Shown here in pieces: positions 6,650 through 15,287 of a DNA stretch of 64,000 bases (positions are counted from its first letter, which is position 1; each line of letters starts with the position of its first letter). The notes under the pieces were generated by a model. It was not told the origin of the DNA. It saw nothing but the letters and a program-made list of their open reading frames with translations, and searched no databases. The stretch is from Persephonella sp. KM09-Lau-8 (GTDB lineage Bacteria > Aquificota > Aquificia > Aquificales > Hydrogenothermaceae), in the NCBI RefSeq assembly GCF_000703085.1, contig NZ_JNLL01000002.1:99842-163841 (forward strand), given 5' to 3'. A program made the translations under genes and the position numbers.

Positions 6650-9157
6650 TTACACCTCAACAGATTCTTTCTTTGAAATTTTGATACATTCTTCTATGGC
6701 TCTTTCAACATCTCCGTTAAACTTCTCTATCATTTTTGTCCTGAGAGAAACATCATTAGCATCAGATGTATAAATCCAATATAAAAATTCATCAACAACA
6801 AGCTTTCCTACCCCTGTTCCTCTGGGGGTCAAGAAAAATATCTCTGAATACTTACCTTTAACAGTATTAACGCTTTTCATTAATTCATATTCGTAGTCTG
6901 AAAGCAATACAGCATCAGATTTCTTTAAAGCTTCAACAGCAGCTGCATCCTGTTTTAAGAAAAATTTAAATGCAGACTGGAATATAATATCCCTTAGGTC
7001 TTCTGATTTAAGATAATCAGAAACAGTTTGTGTTATGGTTCCTATAGAAGATTTATGCTTCCTCCATGTTTTATACGCAAGTCTAACAAATTTAACAACA
7101 TCCTTACTATCCATATACCTCCAGAATTCATCAATAGCACATATTTTTCTTCTCTCCCTGTTGTCCTCAATAACTACCTTCTTTGTTATCATAGACAGGA
7201 AAAGCATAAGAATAACTTCTCTTAAAGACTCTTTATTCTCAAGGGATTTCATTTCCAAGACCGTCAGCTTATTATCTATATCCACATTTGTTTTTCCATT
7301 TATAAACTTTCCATAAGAACCTTTCTCTAACGTCCATTCCATTAAACCAAGAGCAAGGTATTTAGCCTTAGACTCAAAGTTTCTTTCCTCCTCTGCTATC
7401 TTTAGGAGCTCCTCATAAATATGGTCAACATATATATCTTTACCTTCCCTTTCCGCAACAACTCTGAAAAGAGCCATTCTTAAAAGGTTTAAATCATCAT
7501 CGTCAGCTCCACCTGAAGGTTTTGCCATTTTTGCAAGAAGAGTAACAAGCAAATCCTTCATGTCATCAAGAACAGCTCTATTAAGCCCCTCAAAAGGATT
7601 TATCACCAGATTCGAATCACTGGAAAAATCAAGAAATGTTCCATTGTAAATTTTCGCCAGAGCTTCATAACTTCGCCCAATGTCTATAACATAAATATTA
7701 GAAACATCATCCAGGGAATAATACGCAGAAATTATATGGTTCATAAGGAATGATTTACCTGACCCTGTTTTAGCAACGACTATAAAATTAAAACCCTCAT
7801 CTGAATCATACAGATTCACAGACAAAGCCTGTCCTTTCCTGGACATAAAATATACAACAGGAGTCCCCGTCCCTTTCCAGTCTGCAAAATAAGGGGTAAG
7901 GTGAGCTGCATTATAATCAAACATGGTTCTGTATCTCTGTAAAACCTGCCTGTCTATTTCATAATCCGAATTAAGAGGTGTAGCATTAAAAAACTGAAGA
8001 AGGGCTGACTGTTTACTTTCCTTCTGTATCTTAAACTCGCCATTGTGTTTAGAAACTAACGTTTCAAGCATCTTCTCTTGATGCTTCAATGCCCTTTTAT
8101 TTTTTGAATAAATCCACCAGACTAAATTTGCATGAACAAGCTTTTTTCCAGATGTTATTATCTGATTAACCAGCTCTGCCTCATCAACCCTTTCTTTTAA
8201 ACGGGGTAAAGACTCTGTGGCTATTTTCCGCATTTTTAAAAGAGTCTTGTTTTTCTTGTTTTGAATATCCTTCAGTTTGTCGTGTATTCCTATAACCACA
8301 TTGAAAGAAAGTAAAAATGAGGATTCTGTAAGCTGGTCTTCTGAATGCATATAAGAACCAACAAAATCCAGGATGTCTCCATAATGGAAGTCTTTCGGAA
8401 ACTTTTTTATTGTAAATGCTGAGCAATAATGGTTATCTAAAAAAATATTACTTCTTCTAACTCTACAATAAGTGTCTCCCATTATGACCTGTCTGTTTAT
8501 CGGTAAAGAATGAGAATAAAAAGGAAAAAGCCTTTTGTCGTGATCCGGATTAAACATCATGTAAAGATACATTATAAGTGCCTGAGCATCTAATCTAACA
8601 GGAAAAAAATGGATAGAGGCTAATCTGCCTTCTAAATCTTCAAAATAATCATGATATCTCTCAACAGCTTCTTCTAAAGATAATTCTTCTCCGTAAGGGA
8701 TCTTGATTGCAACAAAAAATCTAAAATCCCTAAATGGAGTTCTAACTACATTGTTTACCCCTTTTTTTCTGTATTTCAAAATAAAGTCGGCGGATTTTTT
8801 AACCCAAAAATTAGGATTTTTTCTGAGGTTGTAAAACCGATCAACAAAAGGTTCCAGAAAATCCCCACCCCAAATTATAAACTGTATTTCTGTTCCTTTC
8901 GGGTAGTTGGAGGAATAAAGAGATTGCAAAGATTTAAACACATGATTAGAAACCCCTGTATATGGATAACATTCAAATACTACTCCAATATGATTGTCTG
9001 ACAAGGTGAAAATTTTCTTATCCGGGATATACCCTTCTACTTTTATATAGTTGGATAACGACTCTTTTTTCAGCAGGTTAGAATAAAAATTATTTTTAAA
9101 CCCTTCCGTATAATCAAGCAAATTGGATGGCTTTAAAGTTCTTATAAACCCCAGCAT
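6650..9157 (-). CDS. traC: Conjugation ATPase TraC (VirB4 family)
   Basis: An 835-aa protein of normal TraC length. The N-terminal domain has ILSDNH-like strand and FECYPYTGV motifs. The ATPase domain has Walker A VVAKTGSGKS at about residue 464 and Walker B KICAIDEFWRYMDS at about 672, with a following ITQTVSDYL segment. TraC/VirB4 ATPases power pilus assembly and substrate handling at the inner membrane. It ends 2 nt before trbI and follows an unusual TraC-N-like gene (9171-10169). Confidence 0.92.
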   Translation of the reverse strand: MLGFIRTLKPSNLLDYTEGFKNNFYSNLLKKESLSNYIKVEGYIPDKKIFTLSDNHIGVVFECYPYTGVSNHVFKSLQSLYSSNYPKGTEIQFIIWGGDFLEPFVDRFYNLRKNPNFWVKKSADFILKYRKKGVNNVVRTPFRDFRFFVAIKIPYGEELSLEEAVERYHDYFEDLEGRLASIHFFPVRLDAQALIMYLYMMFNPDHDKRLFPFYSHSLPINRQVIMGDTYCRVRRSNIFLDNHYCSAFTIKKFPKDFHYGDILDFVGSYMHSEDQLTESSFLLSFNVVIGIHDKLKDIQNKKNKTLLKMRKIATESLPRLKERVDEAELVNQIITSGKKLVHANLVWWIYSKNKRALKHQEKMLETLVSKHNGEFKIQKESKQSALLQFFNATPLNSDYEIDRQVLQRYRTMFDYNAAHLTPYFADWKGTGTPVVYFMSRKGQALSVNLYDSDEGFNFIVVAKTGSGKSFLMNHIISAYYSLDDVSNIYVIDIGRSYEALAKIYNGTFLDFSSDSNLVINPFEGLNRAVLDDMKDLLVTLLAKMAKPSGGADDDDLNLLRMALFRVVAEREGKDIYVDHIYEELLKIAEEERNFESKAKYLALGLMEWTLEKGSYGKFINGKTNVDIDNKLTVLEMKSLENKESLREVILMLFLSMITKKVVIEDNRERRKICAIDEFWRYMDSKDVVKFVRLAYKTWRKHKSSIGTITQTVSDYLKSEDLRDIIFQSAFKFFLKQDAAAVEALKKSDAVLLSDYEYELMKSVNTVKGKYSEIFFLTPRGTGVGKLVVDEFLYWIYTSDANDVSLRTKMIEKFNGDVERAIEECIKISKKESVEV

Positions 9158-9170
9158 GCTTTAACCCTCG

Positions 9171-10169
9171 CTACACACTAAAAAAATGTCTTCGAAGCTC
9201 TTCAATGGATTTGTCTCTTACATTAGAAAACAAATGAGAATAAATAAAAACAAATAAGTTTGTATGTGCCATTTCTTTTTGGAAAACAACCCCTGTTTTT
9301 GAGGAAAAATCACCTCTTAGGTTTCTGACGGACAATTTATAGTCATTGATATCAGTTTTATCAGTTCTGATTAAAACCACAAATAATGTCAATTTATTCC
9401 CTGTTTTTTTAAATATGCCGGGTTTTCCGTTTTTATCTGGAAGAATATCCAGGGCAAAGAACCCTGAAAATCCTCTATCCCTAGCAATTGATGCAAATTC
9501 TGGAACATACAGAAAAACGTCCCAGAATGATAAATTATCCATAAATGTTTTAACAGAAAGAGAACTACCTACCCATTTTTTTTCTAAATTCACAAAACTA
9601 AATTCCCTTAATAAAAGAGAATGCTCATTCTCCACAAGTTGAAAATCCAGCGGAAGAGATGGATCGTACTCCCTATTCGAAGAAACAAAGAAAGGATACA
9701 AGGAGAACATATTCTTAGGAGTTATGTTAGAAATCACCCCTTCAAATTCTTCTTTGTCCTCCAAATAAGAAAAATATCTCCTACCTTTGTTTATTTCCCC
9801 ATCTATAGAAAAGGGAGCTTCTAAATTCCCTGGATATTTATAAGAGACTATGAACTCATTGTCAAATTCTGTAAATAAATCCCCAAAAGGATATATCACC
9901 TGCACAGTAAAAACCGAAGGAAGATTATGAACTGCCAGAAAACTGGCAAAAGACTCAAAGTGATCATCTAAGAATCTATAAGCTTTTCCAAAACAATTGT
10001 CCTTCATCAAGAAAATACCTGAATCTTCATCATAAGCAACCGGTAGAATAAGCCTTCTTAAATAAGAAGAAGAAAGTTTTGTAATGTAAGGCTTCTCGTA
10101 ATCAGCTTCAAATATCTCTACTACAAAATCAGATGCCTTACGAAATAAAACTTTTAACTGCTTTTTCAT
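9171..10169 (-). CDS. TraC N-domain-like protein without ATPase motifs
   Basis: 332 aa, no signal peptide and no Walker motifs. The segment DEDSGIFLMKDNCFGKAYRF resembles the opening strand pattern of TraC/VirB4 N-terminal domains, and the length is close to that of the TraC N-terminal half. It lies directly upstream of traC with a 13-nt gap. It could be a duplicated regulatory or docking half of TraC, or an unrelated structural protein. The resemblance is weak and rests on eye inspection. Confidence 0.5.
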   Translation of the reverse strand: MKKQLKVLFRKASDFVVEIFEADYEKPYITKLSSSYLRRLILPVAYDEDSGIFLMKDNCFGKAYRFLDDHFESFASFLAVHNLPSVFTVQVIYPFGDLFTEFDNEFIVSYKYPGNLEAPFSIDGEINKGRRYFSYLEDKEEFEGVISNITPKNMFSLYPFFVSSNREYDPSLPLDFQLVENEHSLLLREFSFVNLEKKWVGSSLSVKTFMDNLSFWDVFLYVPEFASIARDRGFSGFFALDILPDKNGKPGIFKKTGNKLTLFVVLIRTDKTDINDYKLSVRNLRGDFSSKTGVVFQKEMAHTNLFVFIYSHLFSNVRDKSIEELRRHFFSV

Positions 10170-10172
10170 GGA

Positions 10173-10661
10173 CTAATGCCCCATTAAATCTATGTATTTA
10201 CCACCTGTCAGGCTTCCCTTACCGTATTCGCCTATTAACCATCTGGCCTTCTTTATTTCAACAAATACATAGCTATCTGAGTGTAAATTTCCTTTTCTGT
10301 CTATATAGGGAAGAATTAAAACTCTAACAACTTTTGGAGGAACTGTTATCGGAACAGGGGGATCATCAACCATTCTCCTAGTTACTTCTCTTTTGTTTAT
10401 CTTCTGAAGATCTTTTTCAAGTAAGTCTGTATTCTTAACAGTAATGCTTTTTGTAACTTTTTCTGCTTTACCTTTAGTAGTGCTTACAGATGTTTGAGGT
10501 GATATGTTCTTTCTCAACTCTTTTTTTGTGACATACTCATAGAGCACTTTCTTACTTTCCTGAACTTCTTTAGACAAGGAGCTTTTACTCTGTGTAGAAG
10601 CTGCACAGGAAAAAAGTAAAACAGCAACTGATGAAAAAGCCAAAAATTTCGTAAGGTTCAT
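10173..10661 (-). CDS. traV: TraV C-terminal-half lipoprotein
   Basis: 162 aa with lipobox LLFSC (Cys19). The C-terminal half has VVRVLILPYIDRKGNLHSDS and YVFVEIKKARWLIGE, matching the conserved end of TraV (R-I-W-x-A-P-W, DxxGxLH, SYVYV, RW). TraV is the outer-membrane lipoprotein of the F-type core complex with TraK and TraB. The usual N-terminal TraV motif (GGxCxS...Y) is missing here but present in the adjacent upstream gene 10664-10957. Confidence 0.75.
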   Translation of the reverse strand: MNLTKFLAFSSVAVLLFSCAASTQSKSSLSKEVQESKKVLYEYVTKKELRKNISPQTSVSTTKGKAEKVTKSITVKNTDLLEKDLQKINKREVTRRMVDDPPVPITVPPKVVRVLILPYIDRKGNLHSDSYVFVEIKKARWLIGEYGKGSLTGGKYIDLMGH

Positions 10662-10663
10662 TA

Positions 10664-10957
10664 TTACTCCTCCACAGGAAATCCTTTTATTTGCCTTTCC
10701 TGTCTTTCCATAACTGATTTTATTTTTTGTTCATATTCTTCTGGAGTGCAGTTATTACACTCTACACCTGGAACGAGTTTTACGGGTTTCCTTCTTTCTA
10801 TACTCCAGTTAAGGCTTTCGTTATAAACATCGTAAACAGAACCACAATACCCGCCCTCTTTTCCTATCCTGCATAGAGGTTCTTCCTCATAGGGCATTAT
10901 TGCTGAACAACCAAAACTAAAAATAGATACAGCTGCAGTTAAAAATATTTTTTTCAT
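10664..10957 (-). CDS. TraV N-terminal-half lipoprotein
   Basis: 97 aa with lipobox FSFGC (Cys17). It continues SAIMPYEEEPLCRIGKEGGY and CGSVYDVYN, matching the N-terminal TraV pattern (Cys-Pro/Arg ... Gly-Gly-x-Cys-x-Ser-V-x-x-V-Y). There is a further CNNC pair. Only 2 nt separate it from the TraV C-half gene. Together the two proteins cover a full TraV, each with its own lipid anchor, which argues for real gene fission and not a frameshift. Confidence 0.65.
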   Translation of the reverse strand: MKKIFLTAAVSIFSFGCSAIMPYEEEPLCRIGKEGGYCGSVYDVYNESLNWSIERRKPVKLVPGVECNNCTPEEYEQKIKSVMERQERQIKGFPVEE

Positions 10958-10959
10958 TT

Positions 10960-12522
10960 TTACTCTCCTACTGGGGCTCTAAATACTTTTTCTTCAGGAG
11001 AAACTTCATCTTCTAAAATGTTTTGGCTTTTTTCTATGAAAGGTTTTTCATCAACCAGGTCTTTTTCTGTATCTATTACCAGTTTCTTCAGGATTATAAC
11101 ATCCCCCTGTCTTCCGGCATTTACCTCTACAACAGGAAATATCTGGTCGGCAAGCTTAAGGAAATAGTCGCTTAACTCTTTTGCAGCTCCTGAAACACCT
11201 GAATAAATAGCTGCCTTTGTTGCCTCATTAGGGTCTATAGTCTGAGTAGTTCCCAATGGCGATATTGAAGTTGTATATGTAGATTGCTGGAAGGCATTTC
11301 CAATACCTTCAACAAACTTTGCAAATAATACTCTTGCTAAAACAGCTCCCTCTCGAGAAACAACCCTACCAATAAAACCTGTTTTACCATCTTCGCCGTT
11401 TACATAACCAGACATACTCTTTTGGAGTATCTTGCCCGTTTTTGTAACGCAGGAAAGTTTTGTAATCCTTATGTATACCCTCTGTGATGACAGATCTCCC
11501 TTAGCATCACCTATAACAAAACAACCTTTCAGGTTTGCTTTATAGCCATTGGGCAAAATGGAAGCTGAAAGAACCCTCCCTAACACAGGGGTAGGAATGG
11601 CTTTTCCTTTCATTCCGGTTGGAGCATCTACTCCATTGAGAAGAACTATTCTGAAAAAACTACCTGCAGGAAATACAAATCTTGTTTCTTCTTTCTTTTT
11701 AGAAGAAGTCTGGGAGGTTTCCTTTTGTTTTTGCCCAACAGGATTAGACCCCTTTTGTGGTTTAACACCTGAAGTGGCTGAACTATACTCAGAAACTGAA
11801 GGGGTTGAAGAAACAGAAGCAACCTTCGTACCTGCACTAACATTAACAGTGGGTTCCTGAAAAGTAGCAACAGGATCATCTAAAACTTGAACAGTATAAA
11901 CAACTTTTTTCTGGCCACGAGGCATCCCTCCGGCAGGAACATCCGGCTTTATATCAATGGTAACGTCATTGTCCGAATCAACATCTGGAGGAGGCAAAGG
12001 AACTAATTCCTTTTTGCTCACTGTTGTATAAGAGCTAGAATTAGAATTGTTTGAAACATTTGAGGAATTTTGAGATGGTTTTGTGGCAGTGTTTGACGTT
12101 TGTTTGTCTGCTAAAGTTGAAACTGGTTTATTGGAAGATTTTTTCTCATTAAGCTGTTTTTCAAGTTCCTCTATTTTTTTCTCAAGGGCAAGAACTCTCG
12201 CATTTTCTAAGCTTTTATCTTCAAAATCCTCAGGTACTGCTTCAACAGGAGATTTTATCTCTTTGTCCACAGGTTTTTTTGCCTGCTGTCTAGAGTTCGC
12301 TACAAAAATAACAATTACCCCAAATATTATTCCCACAATTGCAAGGAAAAAAACCTTTTTTCTGTTGGCAGCTGAAACATCCTGTTCATAAGGGCTTACC
12401 TGCTCATCCTCTGGAGCTTCAAATGCATCTTCAGGGTGAATATTTTTGTCCTCTGATTCTACAGCTTCTTTCTTTTCCTCTTTTTTCTTACCAAAGGAAA
12501 AATTCGGTTTTTTCCATTCCAT
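10960..12522 (-). CDS. traB: TraB (VirB10-like) core-complex protein
   Basis: 520 aa. A charged cytoplasmic N-terminus is followed by a membrane helix (VFFLAIVGIIFGVIVIFVA, residues 55-74), a coiled coil (about 100-125), a Ser/Pro-rich linker (130-260), and the TrbI/VirB10 beta-barrel domain. The barrel includes FVFPAGSFFRIVLLNGVDAP, GCFVIGDAKGDLSSQRVYI and YVNGEDGKTGFIGRVVSREG. VirB10-like proteins span from inner to outer membrane and form the channel scaffold. It sits in the canonical K-B-V order. Confidence 0.9.
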   Translation of the reverse strand: MEWKKPNFSFGKKKEEKKEAVESEDKNIHPEDAFEAPEDEQVSPYEQDVSAANRKKVFFLAIVGIIFGVIVIFVANSRQQAKKPVDKEIKSPVEAVPEDFEDKSLENARVLALEKKIEELEKQLNEKKSSNKPVSTLADKQTSNTATKPSQNSSNVSNNSNSSSYTTVSKKELVPLPPPDVDSDNDVTIDIKPDVPAGGMPRGQKKVVYTVQVLDDPVATFQEPTVNVSAGTKVASVSSTPSVSEYSSATSGVKPQKGSNPVGQKQKETSQTSSKKKEETRFVFPAGSFFRIVLLNGVDAPTGMKGKAIPTPVLGRVLSASILPNGYKANLKGCFVIGDAKGDLSSQRVYIRITKLSCVTKTGKILQKSMSGYVNGEDGKTGFIGRVVSREGAVLARVLFAKFVEGIGNAFQQSTYTTSISPLGTTQTIDPNEATKAAIYSGVSGAAKELSDYFLKLADQIFPVVEVNAGRQGDVIILKKLVIDTEKDLVDEKPFIEKSQNILEDEVSPEEKVFRAPVGE

Positions 12523-12524
12523 TA

Positions 12525-13391
12525 CTATTTAACCTCTTTCTGAGTTTCTGCAAAAACCTCTGTAGGTTCAACAACAACTATAGAAGTTCCCTGGCCTTCT
12601 CTAAGGACAAGGTCTTCTATGCTTATAGCAAGAGGTTTCTTTGATAAAAACATAAAATCCTTTTCTCTCAATGGTCTTACAATATCTTGATTGGCAACAA
12701 AAGAATAAAGAGAAACTGTGTATTCAGGACCAACAAAGGATTTAATCTTTATCAAAGAACCCTGTTTAAACTCTTTTACAGGTTTATAAAATCTATAAAC
12801 TCTATATCCTGGAATATCCCCTTTTCTCAGAACAAGTTTAACCAAAGAAACCATAGCATTTACATAAGAATCTGCATTTTTTAATACCTGACGAGCTTTT
12901 TTTTCGTCGTATTCTCTAACCACCTTTCCTTCGTTCTTTATCGAATTAACGTAAGCATCATCATTGGATTTATTTAAAGCAAATAAGCTTTTCTTGTCGT
13001 TGCCTTTAAGCTCTATTGTTACAGGAGGTATTTTCATCGGCTTGAGTAAAAGACTATACATAACCCCGCCACACTTTATAAACAAATCCTTGGGGGTAGG
13101 ATCATATAAAACCTTTTCTTCTATACCGTCCTGACTTTTGATTATTTTGGGAGCTATCTTCAGAAAGGCATTTTTCTTATCCTGGTCTAAATAAACTCTC
13201 ATATATTTTTCTTTACTGTATCTGTAATAGGATATACCAGAAGGGCAGTATATTCTATTTAGATCGGATATGGATATGTTTACTATTTCGAATGCGTTTT
13301 TAACAACAACTCCTTTTTCCTTCGCTGAAGAAAAGGAAAAGGCAAAAATACTACTTAGAAGAAGCAAGCTTATTCTTGTCTTTAATCTCAT
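12525..13391 (-). CDS. traK: TraK secretin-like core-complex protein
   Basis: 288 aa with a signal peptide (ISLLLLSSIFAFSFSSAKEK). The mature part shows the TraK/VirB9-like pattern: ISISDLNRIYCPSG, YMRVYLDQDKKNAFLKI, and the C-terminal KKPLAISIEDLVLREGQ. TraK forms the periplasmic outer ring with TraV and TraB. It overlaps traE by 41 bp and ends 2 nt before traB. Confidence 0.85.
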   Translation of the reverse strand: MRLKTRISLLLLSSIFAFSFSSAKEKGVVVKNAFEIVNISISDLNRIYCPSGISYYRYSKEKYMRVYLDQDKKNAFLKIAPKIIKSQDGIEEKVLYDPTPKDLFIKCGGVMYSLLLKPMKIPPVTIELKGNDKKSLFALNKSNDDAYVNSIKNEGKVVREYDEKKARQVLKNADSYVNAMVSLVKLVLRKGDIPGYRVYRFYKPVKEFKQGSLIKIKSFVGPEYTVSLYSFVANQDIVRPLREKDFMFLSKKPLAISIEDLVLREGQGTSIVVVEPTEVFAETQKEVK

Positions 13392-13929
13392 AACCTAATA
13401 CCTCAAACTTTCCTAATTTATTTATTCTGTATTTGAGAACATAAGTTGCCCTAGTGCTTTCAATTAGTTTGCCCATGGAATATCTGTAGAGAATCCCCCC
13501 AAGCTCAATTCTGTCCTTGAAAACCTTTATATCTCCTGTGACTGCAAAAGCCTGTGAAACTCCATACTTAATGGATTGTCTGGCTATTTTTGACAGTTTC
13601 TCTTTAACAATATCATGGTATTCAGGAGCTACAAGAGACAAAAATCTCGCAAATTTATACTTAACATTATGAGGATTGTAGTTCATGAGATAGGAAACCA
13701 CAGAAAGACCCATCATCTCCAAATAGGTTCTGGAGGGTTTATTTCCTTCGTATGAAAACTGCTTGTCCATAAGAGCAGGAACCAAAATAACCCTCTGATT
13801 TGAAGATACATTAACAAGAGAAATAGTTAAAACAATGGAAACTACGGATAAAACCAAAATAATCGTAAAATAGAGAAGATTTTCTTTAACTAAAGCTATC
13901 CAATTTTGCTTAAAGTTCCTAACAAGCAT
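13351..13929 (-). CDS. traE: TraE conjugation protein
   Basis: 192 aa with one N-terminal membrane segment (NLLYFTIILVLSVVSIVLTISLV shortened here to residues 18-40). A VirB8-like periplasmic domain follows (SYLMNYNPHNVKYKFARFL, GVSQAFAVTGDIKVF). TraE-family proteins are inner-membrane scaffold components. It lies between traL (3-nt gap) and traK. Confidence 0.85.
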   Translation of the reverse strand: MLVRNFKQNWIALVKENLLYFTIILVLSVVSIVLTISLVNVSSNQRVILVPALMDKQFSYEGNKPSRTYLEMMGLSVVSYLMNYNPHNVKYKFARFLSLVAPEYHDIVKEKLSKIARQSIKYGVSQAFAVTGDIKVFKDRIELGGILYRYSMGKLIESTRATYVLKYRINKLGKFEVLGYEIKDKNKLASSK

Positions 13930-13932
13930 AAC

Positions 13933-14214
13933 TTACTCCAAAAATGTTTTTATGTAACCCGGTAAAGAACCTTTTCTACCTAAAAGCCCTATATGATATA
14001 AAAAAGCAAAGATAAAACGGTTGGGCTTTCTATCTTTAAGCAATGTGTAAAAATAAGAGAGTGCTATTCCTAAGACAATAAGAAGAAAAACCTTTGTGGC
14101 TATCCCAATAATAAACATAAGAAGTGTAGGAGCCACTTCATCTGCCTCATACTCAACAAACATTGGAAAGTCATCTGCATGTGTTGGAAATCTGGTCGGC
14201 AATTTCTCACTCAT
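13933..14214 (-). CDS. traL: TraL conjugation protein
   Basis: 93 aa with two hydrophobic segments (residues about 28-62). The N-terminal TRFPTHADDFPMFVEYEADE and C-terminal FAFLYHIGLLGRKGSLPGY segments match TraL (the Gly-x-Lys-x-Ser-x-Pro ending is typical). TraL is a small inner-membrane protein, the VirB3 equivalent. First gene of the L-E-K-B-V-C operon, about 50 nt downstream of a shared promoter element. Confidence 0.82.
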   Translation of the reverse strand: MSEKLPTRFPTHADDFPMFVEYEADEVAPTLLMFIIGIATKVFLLIVLGIALSYFYTLLKDRKPNRFIFAFLYHIGLLGRKGSLPGYIKTFLE

Positions 14215-14265
14215 CTTAGACTCCTCTAAACAAAAAATACCAATAATTTACAGGATTATAATTTT

Positions 14266-14298
14266 ATTATAACACAAAACACTAAATCAGTTTTTCAA
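14266..14298 (-). promoter_or_regulatory. Promoter of the traL-trbC operon (shared motif)
   Basis: Read on the minus strand: TTGAAA (14293-14298), exactly 21 nt, then TATAAT (14266-14271) preceded by TGT, an extended -10 (TGnTATAAT). The 21-nt interval and the GTGTTTTGTG block are shared with four other operons in the window. It lies between the GGDEF gene stop and the traL start. Confidence 0.6.
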
Positions 14299-14301
14299 AA
14301 A

Positions 14302-15264
14302 CTATAAACGACAGGTAACCCTGTTTCTACCTTGTTTTTTAGAAGAATAAAGTAAAGAATCACAGGCTGAATACATCTCTTTTGTGGAAGAAAATCCATT
14401 GGAGTCAACCACACCAAAGCTTGCAGTTATGTTTATAATGGTCTTCTTTTTTATAATGAAAGGATGTTGCTCTATCTGCATCCTGATTCTCTCCGCTACC
14501 TTACATGCATATACAGAGTCGTTAAAGTTGAGTATAATTCCGAATTCTTCTCCTCCGATCCTTCCAACAAAGTCTTCAGCTCGAACAGAATCTTTCAGGA
14601 GTCTACCTACTTCCTTTAAGACTGTATCTCCTCCATCATGCCCATAAGTGTCGTTAATACTCTTAAAGTAATCTATATCCACTAAAATCAAAGAGAATTT
14701 ATACTCGCTATTTCTCTGGGTAGCAGAAAACATTTTACTAAAGTAATCAAAAAATGCCTTTCTGGTATAAACTCCGGTCAAAGGGTCTATTGAAAACTCC
14801 TCTATTATTTTGTTTAAATCATTTTCAAAAAGATTTGCTGTCTCTTTGAGAGAATCTAGCAGATCCCTTAAATTTAAAAACGTTTTATCTATAAGTCTAA
14901 GCTTACTATAAACAAAATCTAAATAGGGAGAAGCATACCCCTCGGACTTTTCCTTTTCCAAAGCTTTATAAATAGCATCAAAAGTAAAAATTAAGCCTTC
15001 TATAGTCGACACAATTCTGTTCGTCTTGTCCTTATAAGATAAAAATAGATTTCCCACCTCAAACAAATTATTAATATCTCTATTCAAGGCAAAGTAAAGC
15101 TCCTGGGGAGAACGGGAGTCATCTTTGTTTTTTTCCATGTATGAAAACACCTTATACCACTTACTATAATTGCTTGGCGTGATTGGGATGTCATTTTCAA
15201 CCATATAGGAAAGAGTTTTTGAAGATACCTTATTAACTACATCTTCGCTAAAAACACTATCCAT
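14302..15264 (-). CDS. Diguanylate cyclase (GGDEF domain)
   Basis: 320 aa. The N-terminal 155 residues are helical and unrecognised. The GGDEF domain starts at FSIDPLTGVYTRKAFFDYF, has the metal-binding LILVDIDYFKSINDTYGHD and the active-site loop RIGGEEFGIIL. RAED five residues before GGEEF fits the product-inhibition I-site (RxxD), so an active, feedback-inhibited cyclase is predicted. ATG at 15264 is preferred over the GTG one codon earlier because AAGGAG lies 6 nt upstream. Last gene of the TraN-like/EAL/TraN/GGDEF operon. Confidence 0.88.
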   Translation of the reverse strand: MDSVFSEDVVNKVSSKTLSYMVENDIPITPSNYSKWYKVFSYMEKNKDDSRSPQELYFALNRDINNLFEVGNLFLSYKDKTNRIVSTIEGLIFTFDAIYKALEKEKSEGYASPYLDFVYSKLRLIDKTFLNLRDLLDSLKETANLFENDLNKIIEEFSIDPLTGVYTRKAFFDYFSKMFSATQRNSEYKFSLILVDIDYFKSINDTYGHDGGDTVLKEVGRLLKDSVRAEDFVGRIGGEEFGIILNFNDSVYACKVAERIRMQIEQHPFIIKKKTIINITASFGVVDSNGFSSTKEMYSACDSLLYSSKKQGRNRVTCRL

Positions 15265-15287
15265 CACTATCTCCTTATCCTAAATTC

